A DNA stretch of 64,000 nt from Curvibacter sp. PD_MW3 (GCA_002633085.1 NSIV01000005.1:62001-126000), one strand, 5' to 3'; shown: positions 25,378-33,966, counted from the stretch's first letter. Notes: generated from the sequence alone by a model not told the origin. Program-made: numbers and translations.

Positions 25378-26589
25378 CTATTTGGTGAGCAAACGCATGG
25401 CTTCCTCGATGCCCTTGATGGTCAACGGGTACATGCGGTTGTTGGTCAGCTGCTGGATGATGCTGATACTCTGGCGGTACTGCCAGACGCCCTGCGGCTC
25501 CGGGTTGATCCAGGCGAATTTCGGGAAGGCGTTGGTCAGGCGCTGCAGCCACTCGGCGCCGGCTTCCTCGTTGTTGTATTCCACGCTGCCGCCGGGCTGC
25601 AGGATCTCGTACGGGCTCATGGTGGCGTCGCCGACGAAGATCAACTTGTAGTCCTTGTTGTACTTGCGGATGATGTCCCAGGTCGGAAACTTCTCGCTGT
25701 AGCGCCGCCGGTTGTTCTTCCACATGAAATCGTAGACACAGTTGTGGAAGTAATAGAACTCCAAGTGCTTGAACTCGGTCTTGGTGGCACTGAACAGTTC
25801 TTCCACGCGGGCGATGTGCTCGTCCATGGTGCCGCCCACGTCCATCAGCAGCAGCACCTTCACGTTGTTGTGGCGCTCTGGCACCATCTTGATGTCCAGG
25901 TAGCCGGCGTTCTCGGCGGTGGCGCGGATGGTATCGGGCAGGTCGAGCTCCAGCTCATGGCCTTCGCGCGCGAAGCGGCGCAGGCGGCGCAGCGCCACCT
26001 TGATGTTGCGCGTGCCGAGTTCCTGCGTGTCGTCGTAATCCTTGTAGGCGCGTTGGTCCCACACCTTCACCGCGCTCTTGTTGCGGCCCTTGTCTTGGCC
26101 GATGCGGATGCCCTGCGGGTTGTAGCCATTGGCGCCGAAGGGTGAGGTGCCGCCGGTGCCGATCCACTTGTTGCCGCCTTCGTGGCGTTCCTTCTGCTCC
26201 TCGAAGCGCTTCTTGAGCGTCTCCATCAACTCGTCCCAGCCCATCTTCTCGATGGCGGCCTTCTCTTCCGGGCTGAGGTTGAGTTCCAGGTTCTTGCGCA
26301 GCCACTCCAGCGGAATGTCCTTGGTGAAGTCGGTCAGCATCTCCACGCCCTTGAAGTAGGCGGCGAAGGCGCGATCGAACTTGTCGTAGTGCTTCTCGTC
26401 CTTCACCAGCGTGGTGCGGCTGAGGTAGTAGAAATCGTCGATCGAGTAACCTGAGGAGGTCGAGGTGTCGTCGACCACCGCCTTGGGACCGACCACGCCT
26501 TCCTTCAGCGCTTCGAGCAGCGTCAGGTATTCCTTGACCGAAACCGGCAGCTTGGCGGCGCGCAGGGTATAGAAAAAATCGTTCAGCAT
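25378..26589 (-). CDS. VWA-domain protein, CoxE-like, partner of a MoxR ATPase
   Basis: A 403-residue protein. The N-terminal part (PVSVKEYLTLLEALKEGV, FDRAFAAYFKGVE) is typical of CoxE-like VWA proteins. A charged linker follows, then a von Willebrand factor A domain from about residue 235 with the metal-site strand VKVLLLMDVGGTMDEH. Such proteins pair with MoxR AAA+ ATPases to insert cofactors or remodel complexes. It lies at the end of the moxR unit, 10 bases after the acetyltransferase gene. The target complex is unknown; it is not clearly CbbO. Confidence 0.88.
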   Translation of the reverse strand: MLNDFFYTLRAAKLPVSVKEYLTLLEALKEGVVGPKAVVDDTSTSSGYSIDDFYYLSRTTLVKDEKHYDKFDRAFAAYFKGVEMLTDFTKDIPLEWLRKNLELNLSPEEKAAIEKMGWDELMETLKKRFEEQKERHEGGNKWIGTGGTSPFGANGYNPQGIRIGQDKGRNKSAVKVWDQRAYKDYDDTQELGTRNIKVALRRLRRFAREGHELELDLPDTIRATAENAGYLDIKMVPERHNNVKVLLLMDVGGTMDEHIARVEELFSATKTEFKHLEFYYFHNCVYDFMWKNNRRRYSEKFPTWDIIRKYNKDYKLIFVGDATMSPYEILQPGGSVEYNNEEAGAEWLQRLTNAFPKFAWINPEPQGVWQYRQSISIIQQLTNNRMYPLTIKGIEEAMRLLTK

Positions 26590-26599
26590 GGCAGGGCTT

Positions 26600-27211
26600 T
26601 CAGTTCCTGGGCTTGGCCAGCTGGTGCTGCAGATGGGCCTTCACGGCGGGCCATTCGCTGGCAAGCACGCTGTAGACGCAGGTGTCGCGCAGGCTGCCGT
26701 TGGCCATGACCTGGTGCGAGCGCAGCACACCGTCGAGCTTGGCGCCCAGGCGTTCAATCGCCTTGCGACTCTGCTGGTTGAAAAAATGGGTGCGGAATTC
26801 CACCGCGATGCAGTCCAGTGTTTCGAACGCGTGCGTGAGCAGCAGCAACTTGCATTCGGTATTGAGCGCCGTACGCTGCACGCTGTGCCGGTACCAGGTG
26901 GAGCCGATCTCCAGCCGGCGGTTGGCAGCGTCGATGTGCATGTAGGTGGTCATGCCGGCCAGGCGGCCAGGCGTGCCGTCGGACTTCATCTCGCGCACGG
27001 CAAAGGGCAGCATGCTGCCGGCGGCCTGCAGGGCGAGACGACGTTCGATCTCGGCGCGCATGGCCTGCGGGGCGGGAACACTGGTGTACCAGAGCTCCCA
27101 CAAGTGGCCGTCTTGTACGGCGGCCTGGGCTTCCGGCTCATGCGTCAGGGCGAGCGGCTCCAGCAGAGCATGTTGACCCTGCAAGGTGATGGCCGCCAAC
27201 GACAGACTCAT
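26600..27211 (-). CDS. GNAT-family acetyltransferase, RimJ/RimL-like
   Basis: A 203-residue N-acetyltransferase. The acetyl-CoA-binding core includes RRLEIGSTWYRHSVQRTALN and LLLLTHAFETLDCIAVEFRTH; FFNQQSRKAIERLGAKLDGVL is the typical C-terminal motif of this branch. The substrate may be a protein N-terminus or a small amine. The ATG follows directly on the stop codon of the small membrane protein gene, so translation is probably coupled. Confidence 0.88.
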   Translation of the reverse strand: MSLSLAAITLQGQHALLEPLALTHEPEAQAAVQDGHLWELWYTSVPAPQAMRAEIERRLALQAAGSMLPFAVREMKSDGTPGRLAGMTTYMHIDAANRRLEIGSTWYRHSVQRTALNTECKLLLLTHAFETLDCIAVEFRTHFFNQQSRKAIERLGAKLDGVLRSHQVMANGSLRDTCVYSVLASEWPAVKAHLQHQLAKPRN

Positions 27212-27442
27212 TTAATGGCCCGAAGTATCAGCTTCAGATCGACGGCTGCGCCAGAGACGGGCCAGCTGCAGTCCGCCGCCGCCGCCCAGGCCCACCAGGA
27301 GGATGGCGCCGATGCTGGCACCGCCATAGCCCTCGGCAAAAATGTCCCAGCCCAGCAACTGGCCGACCCAGAAGCCGGCCAGGGCGCCGCCGATGAAACC
27401 AACGGCGTCGGAGACGCCTTCCAGCAGAAGTTTGTTAGCCAT
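27212..27442 (-). CDS. Small membrane protein, function unknown
   Basis: A 76-residue protein with two glycine-rich hydrophobic segments (VGFIGGALAGFWVGQLLGW and IGAILLVGLGGGGGL) and a basic, positive C-terminus (ARLWRSRRSE). This predicts two membrane helices with the tail in the cytoplasm. It lies 13 bases after moxR and abuts the acetyltransferase gene, so it belongs to that operon. I do not recognise a named family. Confidence 0.65.
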   Translation of the reverse strand: MANKLLLEGVSDAVGFIGGALAGFWVGQLLGWDIFAEGYGGASIGAILLVGLGGGGGLQLARLWRSRRSEADTSGH

Positions 27443-27455
27443 GGTCAGTCGTGGT

Positions 27456-28298
27456 TCAACGGTTGTTGCGTTGCATGAACACCAGCTTTTCGAACAGGCT
27501 CACGTCCTGCTCGTTCTTCAGCAGCGCGCCCACCAGCGGCGGCACCGCCACCTTGTCGTCCTTGCTCTGCAGCGCATCGAGCGGAATGTCCTCGGCCAGC
27601 AGCAGCTTGAGCCAGTCCAGCAGTTCGCTGGTGGAGGGCTTTTTCTTCAGGCCCGGCAGGTTGCGCACATCGAAGAAGGTCTTCATGGCGGCGCTCAGCA
27701 GTTCCTGCTTGAGGCCGGGGAAGTGCACCTCCACGATCTTCTTCATGGTTTCCGAATCGGGGAACTTGATGTAGTGGAAGAAGCAGCGGCGCAGGAAGGC
27801 GTCGGGCAGCTCCTTCTCATTGTTGGAGGTGATGAACACCAGCGGCCGGTGCTTGGCCTTGACCAGTTCGCGCGTCTCGTAGCAATAGAACTCCATGCGG
27901 TCGATTTCGCGCAACAGGTCGTTGGGGAATTCGATGTCGGCCTTGTCGATCTCGTCGATCAGCAGCGCCACCGGCCGGTCGGCCGTGAAAGCCTGCCACA
28001 GCACGCCCTTGACGATGTAGTTGTGGATGTCCTTGACCTTCTCGTCACCCAGCTGGCTGTCGCGCAGGCGGCTCACGGCGTCGTACTCGTACAGGCCCTG
28101 TTGCGCCTTGGTGGTCGACTTGATGTGCCATTGCAACAGCGGCAGGTCCAGCGCGGTGGCGACCTCCTCGGCCAGCATGGTCTTGCCGGTGCCGGGCTCG
28201 CCCTTGACCAGCAGCGGGCGTTTGAGGGTGATGGCCGCATTGACCGACAGCATCAGGTCCTGGGTGGCGACGTAGTTGGAAGTTCCTTGGAATTTCAT
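27456..28298 (-). CDS. MoxR-family AAA+ ATPase
   Basis: A 280-residue ATPase. Walker A is VKGEPGTGKTMLAEE near residue 32, Walker B is VALLIDEIDKADIEFPNDLL, sensor 1 is FITSNNEKELPDAFLRRC with the arginine finger region, and the lid follows. This is the branch encoded with CoxE-like VWA proteins. It would act as a metal-dependent chaperone together with the VWA gene three genes downstream. It is the first gene of a minus-strand operon and diverges from the dihaem cytochrome gene. Confidence 0.93.
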   Translation of the reverse strand: MKFQGTSNYVATQDLMLSVNAAITLKRPLLVKGEPGTGKTMLAEEVATALDLPLLQWHIKSTTKAQQGLYEYDAVSRLRDSQLGDEKVKDIHNYIVKGVLWQAFTADRPVALLIDEIDKADIEFPNDLLREIDRMEFYCYETRELVKAKHRPLVFITSNNEKELPDAFLRRCFFHYIKFPDSETMKKIVEVHFPGLKQELLSAAMKTFFDVRNLPGLKKKPSTSELLDWLKLLLAEDIPLDALQSKDDKVAVPPLVGALLKNEQDVSLFEKLVFMQRNNR

Positions 28299-28348
28299 GA
28301 TCTGGGTGGTCAGGCGTGGACTGGGGAAAATACGGAGTTGGTGACCGA

Positions 28349-28374
28349 TATAATGTTGAACTGATCTATATCAA
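28349..28374 (+). promoter_or_regulatory. TATAAT box with overlapping FNR-like site before the dihaem cytochrome
   Basis: A perfect TATAAT at 28349-28354 is followed by CTGAT-CTAT-ATCAA at 28361-28374, one mismatch from the FNR consensus. If TATAAT is the -10 box, the site covers the transcription start and would act as a repressor site. Confidence 0.55.
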
Positions 28375-28398
28375 ACACAGGCTGATTGTCCTCGCAAA

Positions 28399-29052
28399 AT
28401 GAACAAACTGTTGCTGACGCTCTCTTCACTGCTTGTCGCTTCTGTGACGGCCATTTCCGCCCACGCCCAGGATGTCAAAGCCGGCGAAACCAAAATCGCC
28501 ATGTGCATTGGCTGCCACGGTATCCCTGGCTACAAGGCCAGTTTTCCCGAGGTGTACCAGGTGCCAAAGATCTCGGGCCAGAACGCCAAGTTCATCAGCT
28601 CCGCTCTCAACGCCTACAAGAAGGGCGAGCGTAAACACCCCTCCATGCGCGGCATTGCAGAAACCCTGAGCGATCAGGACATCGCCGATGTGGCAGCTTA
28701 CTACGAAGCCCATGGCAAGGTCGAAGGCGCTGCCGCCCCGGCCGCAGCCCCGGCTCCCTCGGCCAAGGTGGCCGAGCTGCTGACCAAGGGCGGTTGCGTG
28801 GCCTGCCACGGTGCTGACTTCAACAAGCCGATCGACCCGAGCTACCCCAAGGTGGCCGGCCAGCACGCTGACTACCTGTTCGTGGCGCTCAAGTCCTACA
28901 AGACCGAAGGCCACGCAACCTGGGGCCGCACCAACGGCATCATGGGCGGCGTTGCCAAGCAGTTCTCCAACGCCGAGTTGAAGGAACTGGCCAAGTACGT
29001 CAGCAGCCTGCCGGGCGAACTCAAGACCGTGCCGCAAAAGCGTTTCCGCTGA
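28399..29052 (+). CDS. Dihaem cytochrome c, c4-like
   Basis: A 217-residue exported cytochrome with two class I domains. The signal is LLLTLSSLLVASVTAISAHAQ. Haem 1 is AMCIGCHGIPG near residue 36 with Met ligand in HPSMRGIAETLSD; haem 2 is GGCVACHGADF near residue 133 with a later Met in GIMGGVAKQFS. An Ala/Pro linker joins them. Cytochrome c4 proteins pass electrons to terminal oxidases, so this may link Sox or the bc1 complex to the aa3 oxidase encoded at 59-64 kb. A terminator follows. Confidence 0.92.
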   Translation: MNKLLLTLSSLLVASVTAISAHAQDVKAGETKIAMCIGCHGIPGYKASFPEVYQVPKISGQNAKFISSALNAYKKGERKHPSMRGIAETLSDQDIADVAAYYEAHGKVEGAAAPAAAPAPSAKVAELLTKGGCVACHGADFNKPIDPSYPKVAGQHADYLFVALKSYKTEGHATWGRTNGIMGGVAKQFSNAELKELAKYVSSLPGELKTVPQKRFR

Positions 29053-29070
29053 TCGCGCTGCGCACCCACA

Positions 29071-29098
29071 AAAAAGCCACTCGATGAGTGGCTTTTTT
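29071..29098. terminator. Rho-independent terminator after the dihaem cytochrome gene
   Basis: GCCACTC-GAT-GAGTGGC with A5 before and T6 after. The symmetry means it can also end transcripts of the convergent DUF1841 gene. Confidence 0.9.
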
Positions 29099-29130
29099 AT
29101 TGCCTGGCCCTTGTCGAATTTGCGCGAGTA

Positions 29131-29147
29131 GCTATCGAATTGATAGC
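29131..29147. repeat. GCTAT mini-palindrome
   Basis: GCTATC-GAATT-GATAGC, a perfect 6-bp inverted repeat lying 13 bases before the end of the convergent DUF1841 gene, after the cytochrome terminator. It is one of several similar elements in the window. Confidence 0.65.
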
Positions 29148-29159
29148 GTTCTGGGTGCC

Positions 29160-29597
29160 TCAGTCTTTCGTCGCCTGCCGCTGCACGCAGTCGATGTAGG
29201 CGGCGCCGTCGGGCGGGCGGCCGGCGCGCTGGCTTTCCCACACCATGCGCCCCAGGCAATCCATCACCTCGTGGTGGGCGTCGTGCAGCGAGTTGCGCTT
29301 CGCCGTCAGCAGCTCCACCGCCTGGCGGATGCCGCGTGGCTGGTCGATGCTGCACTGTTCGCTGATCGACAGGTGCATGGACAGATGCAGGAAGGGGTTG
29401 ACCCGCTCCGGCTCGACCTGCTGCATGTTGGCCAAGGCGCCGTCCAGGTCGCTCAATTCAGCGTGAAATTCGGGGTGCTCGGCGATCCACTGGCTGGCCA
29501 GCAGTTCGATGGCTTCCATCGGCTGGCCGGTTTGGGACTTGGCGTGGACGCTGCAGAAGAAGCGGCGCACATCGGCTTGGGAGGGCTGGAACATCAT
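29160..29597 (-). CDS. DUF1841 family protein
   Basis: A 145-residue cytoplasmic protein; the track ORF to 30077 runs antisense through the IclR gene and is not real upstream of 29597. FQPSQADVRRFFCSVHAKSQ, NPFLHLSMHLSISEQCSID and RNSLHDAHHEVMDCLGRMVW are the family signatures. Conserved His and Asp/Glu residues in DAHHEVMDCLG suggest a helical metal-binding fold, but the function is unknown. It lies just downstream of the IclR regulator gene on the same strand. Confidence 0.85.
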   Translation of the reverse strand: MMFQPSQADVRRFFCSVHAKSQTGQPMEAIELLASQWIAEHPEFHAELSDLDGALANMQQVEPERVNPFLHLSMHLSISEQCSIDQPRGIRQAVELLTAKRNSLHDAHHEVMDCLGRMVWESQRAGRPPDGAAYIDCVQRQATKD

Positions 29598-29620
29598 GGA
29601 AAGAATTATCGGTGACGGGC

Positions 29621-30439
29621 TCAGCTCAGTCGCTGCGAGATGGTGCGCGCCGCCTGCAGCAGTGCAGGCAGCAGCCGGTCCTGCGCCACCTTGGCATTGG
29701 TGCGGTTGGCCTGGCCGCTGATGTTGAGCGCGGCAATGGTGCGGCCGGCGCGGTTGGTGATGGGGGCAGCCAGAGAGATCAGGCCTTCTTCCAACTCCTG
29801 GTTCACCAGGCTCCAGCCCTGGCGGCGTGCTTGCTGCACCTTGGCCAGCAGGGCGTCGATGTCCGTCACCGTGTGTTTGGTCAGCGCTTTGGGGTGGGCG
29901 GCCTTCAGCCGCTTCACGAGTTCGTCGTCCGGCAGATCGGCCAGCAGCACCCGGCCCATGCTGGTGCAGTAGGCCGGCAGGCGCGAGCCCACGCCCAAGG
30001 TGTTGCGCATGATCTTGTGGGTGGGCACGCGCAACACATAGACGATGTCGGTGCCGTCCAGCACGGCGGCTGAGCACGATTCCTTCACCTGCTCCACCAG
30101 CGCCTCCATCACCGGCTCGGCCAGGTTCCAGATCGGCATGGACGAGAGGTAGGCGAAGCCGAGGTCGAGGATGCGCGCCGTGAGCTTGAACAGCCGGCCA
30201 TCGCTTTCCACATACCCCAGCGTCTGCAAGGTGAGCAGGATGCGGCGCGCGCCGGCGCGCGTCAGGCCGGTGCGCTCGGCCACTTCGCTCAGGGTCTGCT
30301 GCGGTGTCTGTGCGCTGAAGGAGCGGATCACTTCCAGCCCGCGGGCGAAGGACTGCACATAACTGTCGCCAGGCTGGGGGGCTGTCGCTTGGGTGGCAGG
30401 GGGCATCTTGGGGGTTTTGGGAATTGGTCTAGAATTCAT
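29621..30439 (-). CDS. pcaR: IclR-family regulator of beta-ketoadipate genes, PcaR/PcaU-like
   Basis: A 272-residue regulator from the ATG at 30439. The N-terminal winged helix reads TLSEVAERTGLTRAGARRILLTLQTLGYVE. The IclR effector domain includes SCSAAVLDGTDIVYVLRVPT, LPAYCTSMGRVLLADLP and LEEGLISLAAPITNRAGRTIAALN. Divergence from pcaI supports a PcaR/PcaU-type function that responds to beta-ketoadipate or protocatechuate. The track start at 30469 would place the first codons inside the operator repeats and is rejected. Confidence 0.85.
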   Translation of the reverse strand: MNSRPIPKTPKMPPATQATAPQPGDSYVQSFARGLEVIRSFSAQTPQQTLSEVAERTGLTRAGARRILLTLQTLGYVESDGRLFKLTARILDLGFAYLSSMPIWNLAEPVMEALVEQVKESCSAAVLDGTDIVYVLRVPTHKIMRNTLGVGSRLPAYCTSMGRVLLADLPDDELVKRLKAAHPKALTKHTVTDIDALLAKVQQARRQGWSLVNQELEEGLISLAAPITNRAGRTIAALNISGQANRTNAKVAQDRLLPALLQAARTISQRLS

Positions 30440-30440
30440 T

Positions 30441-30471
30441 ATACGAACAAATGTTCGATATACGAACAAAT
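30441..30471. promoter_or_regulatory. Triple half-site operator for the IclR regulator
   Basis: CGAACA (30444), TGTTCG (30452) and CGAACA (30463) form a palindrome plus an added direct repeat. The flanks extend the direct repeat to 12 bases, ATACGAACAAAT, 19 bases apart. This is the arrangement described for PcaU-type IclR regulators and lies between pcaR and pcaI. Confidence 0.75.
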
Positions 30472-30529
30472 CAAGATGCCCATCAAGGCGTCTTTCCCCT
30501 TACTTGGCATCGCCTTGCGGAGACTCAGG

Positions 30530-31231
30530 ATGATCAACAAAATCGCGGCCTCGGTGGCCGAGGCGCTGGCCGGCATCAAGGACGGTGCCACCGTCATGAT
30601 CGGCGGCTTCGGCACCGCCGGCATCCCCATGGAACTGATCGATGGGCTGATCGCGCAGGGCGCGAAAGACCTCACGGTGGTCAACAACAACGCCGGCAAT
30701 GGCGACACCGGTCTGGCCGCGCTGCTGGCCACCGGCCGCGTGCGCAAGATCATCTGCAGCTTCCCGCGCCAAGCCGACAGCTTTGTGTTCGACGGTCTTT
30801 ACCGCAGTGGCAAGCTGGAACTGGAACTGGTGCCGCAGGGCAACCTGTCCGAGCGCATTCGCGCTGCCGGTGCCGGCATCGGCGCCTTCTTCACGCCCAC
30901 CGGTTTTGGTACCGAACTGGCCAAGGGCAAGGAGACGCGCGAGATCAATGGCAAGCACTACGTGCTCGAATACCCAATCTATGGCGACGTGGCGCTGATC
31001 AAGGCCGAGCGCGGCGACCGCTGGGGCAACCTGACCTACCGCATGACGGCACGCAACTTTGGCCCCTCCATGGCCATGGCCTGCCAGCAGACGATTGCCA
31101 GCGTGCACGACATCGTGGAACTGGGCGGGCTCGACCCCGAGGCCATCGTGACGCCGGCCATCTTTGTCAGCAAGATCGTCAAGATCGAGCGCCAGGCTAC
31201 CCAAGCAGGCGGATTTAAAAAGGCAGCTTGA
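30530..31231 (+). CDS. pcaI: 3-oxoadipate CoA-transferase subunit A
   Basis: A 233-residue alpha subunit of a class I CoA-transferase that with PcaJ moves CoA from succinyl-CoA to 3-oxoadipate. ATVMIGGFGTAGIPMELIDGL and the glycine-rich FFTPTGFGTELAKGKE are family motifs. The track start at 30389 extends through the operator; the ATG at 30530 gives the normal N-terminus MINKIAASVAEAL. pcaJ begins three bases after its stop. The general family also includes acetoacetate transferases, but pcaF and the IclR gene support PcaI. Confidence 0.92.
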   Translation: MINKIAASVAEALAGIKDGATVMIGGFGTAGIPMELIDGLIAQGAKDLTVVNNNAGNGDTGLAALLATGRVRKIICSFPRQADSFVFDGLYRSGKLELELVPQGNLSERIRAAGAGIGAFFTPTGFGTELAKGKETREINGKHYVLEYPIYGDVALIKAERGDRWGNLTYRMTARNFGPSMAMACQQTIASVHDIVELGGLDPEAIVTPAIFVSKIVKIERQATQAGGFKKAA

Positions 31232-31233
31232 TC

Positions 31234-31875
31234 ATGAGTTACGTCAAACGCACCAAAGACCAGCTCGCCGCCCGCGTGGCGCAGGACATTCCTGAAGGCG
31301 CGGTGGTGAACCTCGGCATTGGCCAGCCCACGCTGGTGGCCAACCATATTCCCAAAGAGCGCGAGGTGCTGCTGCACAGCGAGAACGGCCTGCTCGGCAT
31401 GGGCCCGGCACCGGCACCGGGGCAGGAAGACTACGACCTCATCAACGCCGGCAAGCAGCCGGTGACGCTGCTGCCCGGCGGCTCCTACTTCCATCACACC
31501 GACAGCTTCGCCATGATGCGCGGCGGCCATCTGGACATCTGTGTGCTGGGCGCCTTCCAGGTCTCGGCCACCGGTGATCTGGCCAACTGGCACACCGGCG
31601 AGAAAGACGCCATTCCCGCCGTGGGCGGCGCCATGGACCTGGCCGTCGGTGCCAAGCAGACCTGGGTCATGATGGACCTGCTGACCAAACAGGGCGAGAG
31701 CAAGGTGGTGAAGGATTGCACCTACCCGCTGACCGGCATCGCCTGCGTCAAGCGCATCTATGCCGACCTCTGCACGCTCGAATGCACGCCGCAGGGTCTC
31801 AAGCTGATCGACCTGGTCGATGGCCTGACGCACGCCGAACTGGAAAAGCTGCTCGGCTTGCCCATCCAGCACTGA
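31234..31875 (+). CDS. pcaJ: 3-oxoadipate CoA-transferase subunit B
   Basis: A 213-residue beta subunit. The catalytic glutamate lies in LLHSENGLLGMGPAP near residue 49, and GGHLDICVLGAFQVSATGDLANW is a strong family signature. The ATG at 31234 is preferred over the TTG at 31228. It stands between pcaI and pcaF in one unit and acts with pcaI as a heteromer in the cytoplasm. Confidence 0.93.
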   Translation: MSYVKRTKDQLAARVAQDIPEGAVVNLGIGQPTLVANHIPKEREVLLHSENGLLGMGPAPAPGQEDYDLINAGKQPVTLLPGGSYFHHTDSFAMMRGGHLDICVLGAFQVSATGDLANWHTGEKDAIPAVGGAMDLAVGAKQTWVMMDLLTKQGESKVVKDCTYPLTGIACVKRIYADLCTLECTPQGLKLIDLVDGLTHAELEKLLGLPIQH

Positions 31876-31906
31876 ACCATTCCCTTCATAGAGACAAGGA
31901 CACCCC

Positions 31907-33121
31907 ATGAGCCAGACATTGACACAAGCCTTCATCTGCGACGCCATCCGCACCCCCATCGGTCGTTATGGTGGCGCCTTGAGCAGCGTGCGTACCGACG
32001 ACCTCGGCGCCATTCCCCTCAAGGCCCTGATGGCACGCAACCCGAAGGTGGACTGGGCTGCTTTGACCGATGTGCTCTACGGCTGCGCCAACCAGGCCGG
32101 TGAAGACAACCGCAACGTGGCCCACATGGCCAGCCTGCTGGCCGGCCTGCCGGTGGAAGTGCCCGGTGCCACCATCAACCGCCTGTGTGGTTCGGGGCTG
32201 GATGCCGTGGGCACGGCGGCACGCGCCATCAAGTCGGGCGAAGCCGGGCTGATGATTGCCGGCGGTGTGGAAAGCATGAGCCGCGCTCCCTTTGTGATGC
32301 CCAAGGCCGAGAGCGCCTTCAGCCGCAACAACGCGGTGTACGACACCACCATCGGCTGGCGCTTCGTCAACAAGCTGATGAAAGAAATGTACGGCGTGGA
32401 CTCCATGCCGGAGACGGCCGAGAACGTGGCCACCGATTTCAAGATCGAGCGCGAGGCGCAGGACCGCATGGCCCTGGCCAGCCAGCTCAATGCCGTGGCC
32501 GCCCAGAAGGCCGGCCACCTGGCGCGCGAGATCACGCCCGTCACCATTCCCCAGAAGAAGGGTGACGCCATCGTCGTTGACACCGACGAGCATCCGCGTG
32601 CGACCAGTCTCGAGTCGCTGGCCAAGCTCAAGGGCGTGGTGCGGCCCGACGGCACCGTGACGGCCGGCAACGCCTCGGGCGTGAACGACGGCGCCTGTGC
32701 GCTGCTGCTGGCCAACGAAACCAATGCCGCCAAATACGGCCTCACGCCGCGCGCCCGTGTGGTCGGCATGGCCACCGCCGGTGTGGCGCCGCGCATCATG
32801 GGCTTTGGCCCCACGCCGGCCACGCTCAAGGTGCTGGCCCAGACCGGCATCACGCTCGATCAGCTCGACGTGATCGAACTCAATGAAGCCTTTGCCGCGC
32901 AAGGCCTGGCTGTGCTGCGTGCCCTGGGCCTGAAGGACGACGACGCCCGCGTGAACGCCTGGGGCGGCGCCATTGCGCTGGGTCACCCGCTGGGCGCCAG
33001 CGGTGCCCGCCTGGCCACCACGGCGGTGAACCGCCTGCATGCCACCGGCGGCCGTTATGCGCTGTGCACCATGTGCATCGGTGTGGGCCAGGGCATTGCC
33101 GTGATTCTGGAGCGCGTGTGA
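31907..33121 (+). CDS. pcaF: 3-oxoadipyl-CoA thiolase
   Basis: A 404-residue thiolase that splits 3-oxoadipyl-CoA to succinyl-CoA and acetyl-CoA. The nucleophilic Cys is in INRLCGSGLDAVGTAARAIK near residue 90. ELNEAFAAQGLAVLR, GGAIALGHPLGASGAR and CTMCIGVGQGIAV give the other catalytic residues. The N-terminal AFICDAIRTPIGRYGGALS is typical of PcaF/PaaJ. It is the last step of the lower pathway; it follows pcaJ by 31 bases. Confidence 0.94.
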   Translation: MSQTLTQAFICDAIRTPIGRYGGALSSVRTDDLGAIPLKALMARNPKVDWAALTDVLYGCANQAGEDNRNVAHMASLLAGLPVEVPGATINRLCGSGLDAVGTAARAIKSGEAGLMIAGGVESMSRAPFVMPKAESAFSRNNAVYDTTIGWRFVNKLMKEMYGVDSMPETAENVATDFKIEREAQDRMALASQLNAVAAQKAGHLAREITPVTIPQKKGDAIVVDTDEHPRATSLESLAKLKGVVRPDGTVTAGNASGVNDGACALLLANETNAAKYGLTPRARVVGMATAGVAPRIMGFGPTPATLKVLAQTGITLDQLDVIELNEAFAAQGLAVLRALGLKDDDARVNAWGGAIALGHPLGASGARLATTAVNRLHATGGRYALCTMCIGVGQGIAVILERV

Positions 33122-33123
33122 GC

Positions 33124-33858
33124 ATGGGCACTGCATCGACCGAAGTCACCGTGGTCACCGGCGCCAGCAACGGCATTGGCCGCGCGATTGCCGAAGCCCT
33201 GCTGGCCCAGGGCCGCGCCGTGGTCAACCTCGACTACGTGCTGCCTACCTGGCAACATCCCCTGCTCACCTCCTACCAGGCCGACCTGACCAACGAGGCC
33301 GTCACGCGTGAGCGTGCCGCCGAGGTGGCCGCCAAGCACAACGTGACGGCACTGGTGAACAACGCCGGCGCCACGCGCCCCGGCACCATCGACAGGGCCA
33401 GCACCGCGCAGCTCGATGACGTGGTGGGCCTGCACCTGCGCACGCCCATGCTGCTGGTGCAGGCCTTCCTGCCCACGCTGCGCGCCAGCGGGCAGGGCCG
33501 CATCGTCAACATGTCGTCGCGTGCGGCACTGGGCAAGCCGGAGCGGGTGGTCTATTCGGCCACCAAGGCCGGTTTGATCGGCATGACCCGCACGCTGGCC
33601 ATGGAGCTGGGTGGCGACGGCATCACCGTCAACGCCATCGGCCCGGGGCCGATCGCCACCGAGTTGTTTCGCAACAGCAACCCGGAAGGCGCGCCGCAGA
33701 CGCAACGCATCATCGACAGCATCGTCGTCAAGCGCATCGGCACGCCGCAGGATGTGGCGCGTGCTGCGCTGTTTTTTCTTTCGCCCGACAACGGTTTCGT
33801 CACCGGGCAGGTGCTCTACGTCTGTGGCGGTACCACGCTGGGGGTGGCCCCGGTCTGA
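33124..33858 (+). CDS. Short-chain dehydrogenase/reductase
   Basis: A 244-residue SDR oxidoreductase. Cofactor binding motif VVTGASNGIGRAIAEAL at the N-terminus, NNAGATRPG in the middle and the catalytic tetrad in VNMSSRAALGK plus VYSATKAGLIGMTRTLA. The C-terminus GQVLYVCGGTTLG is usual for FabG-like enzymes. The start at 33124 is two bases after the pcaF stop; the track start at 33064 lies in pcaF. It may oxidise or reduce an alicyclic or aromatic intermediate of this catabolic region, but the substrate is unknown. Confidence 0.9.
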   Translation: MGTASTEVTVVTGASNGIGRAIAEALLAQGRAVVNLDYVLPTWQHPLLTSYQADLTNEAVTRERAAEVAAKHNVTALVNNAGATRPGTIDRASTAQLDDVVGLHLRTPMLLVQAFLPTLRASGQGRIVNMSSRAALGKPERVVYSATKAGLIGMTRTLAMELGGDGITVNAIGPGPIATELFRNSNPEGAPQTQRIIDSIVVKRIGTPQDVARAALFFLSPDNGFVTGQVLYVCGGTTLGVAPV

Positions 33859-33966
33859 TTCACCAGCCCTTCGGGGCATTCCTCGCCCGGGTGCGGGCTG
33901 GCGGCTCACAAGGCAGCGCCCAACCGGCACACGGGTATTCACTTCCCCATCCTGAAGGATGACCTC

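Noticed and set aside
25378-28298. MoxR plus VWA genes as CbbQ-CbbO RuBisCO activase
   Set aside because: They are 13 kb from cbbM and look like the general MoxR/CoxE pair, with extra genes between. I cannot support CbbQO.
29160-30077. 305-residue ORF extending DUF1841 upstream
   Set aside because: The upstream half is an out-of-frame reading of the IclR gene on the same strand.
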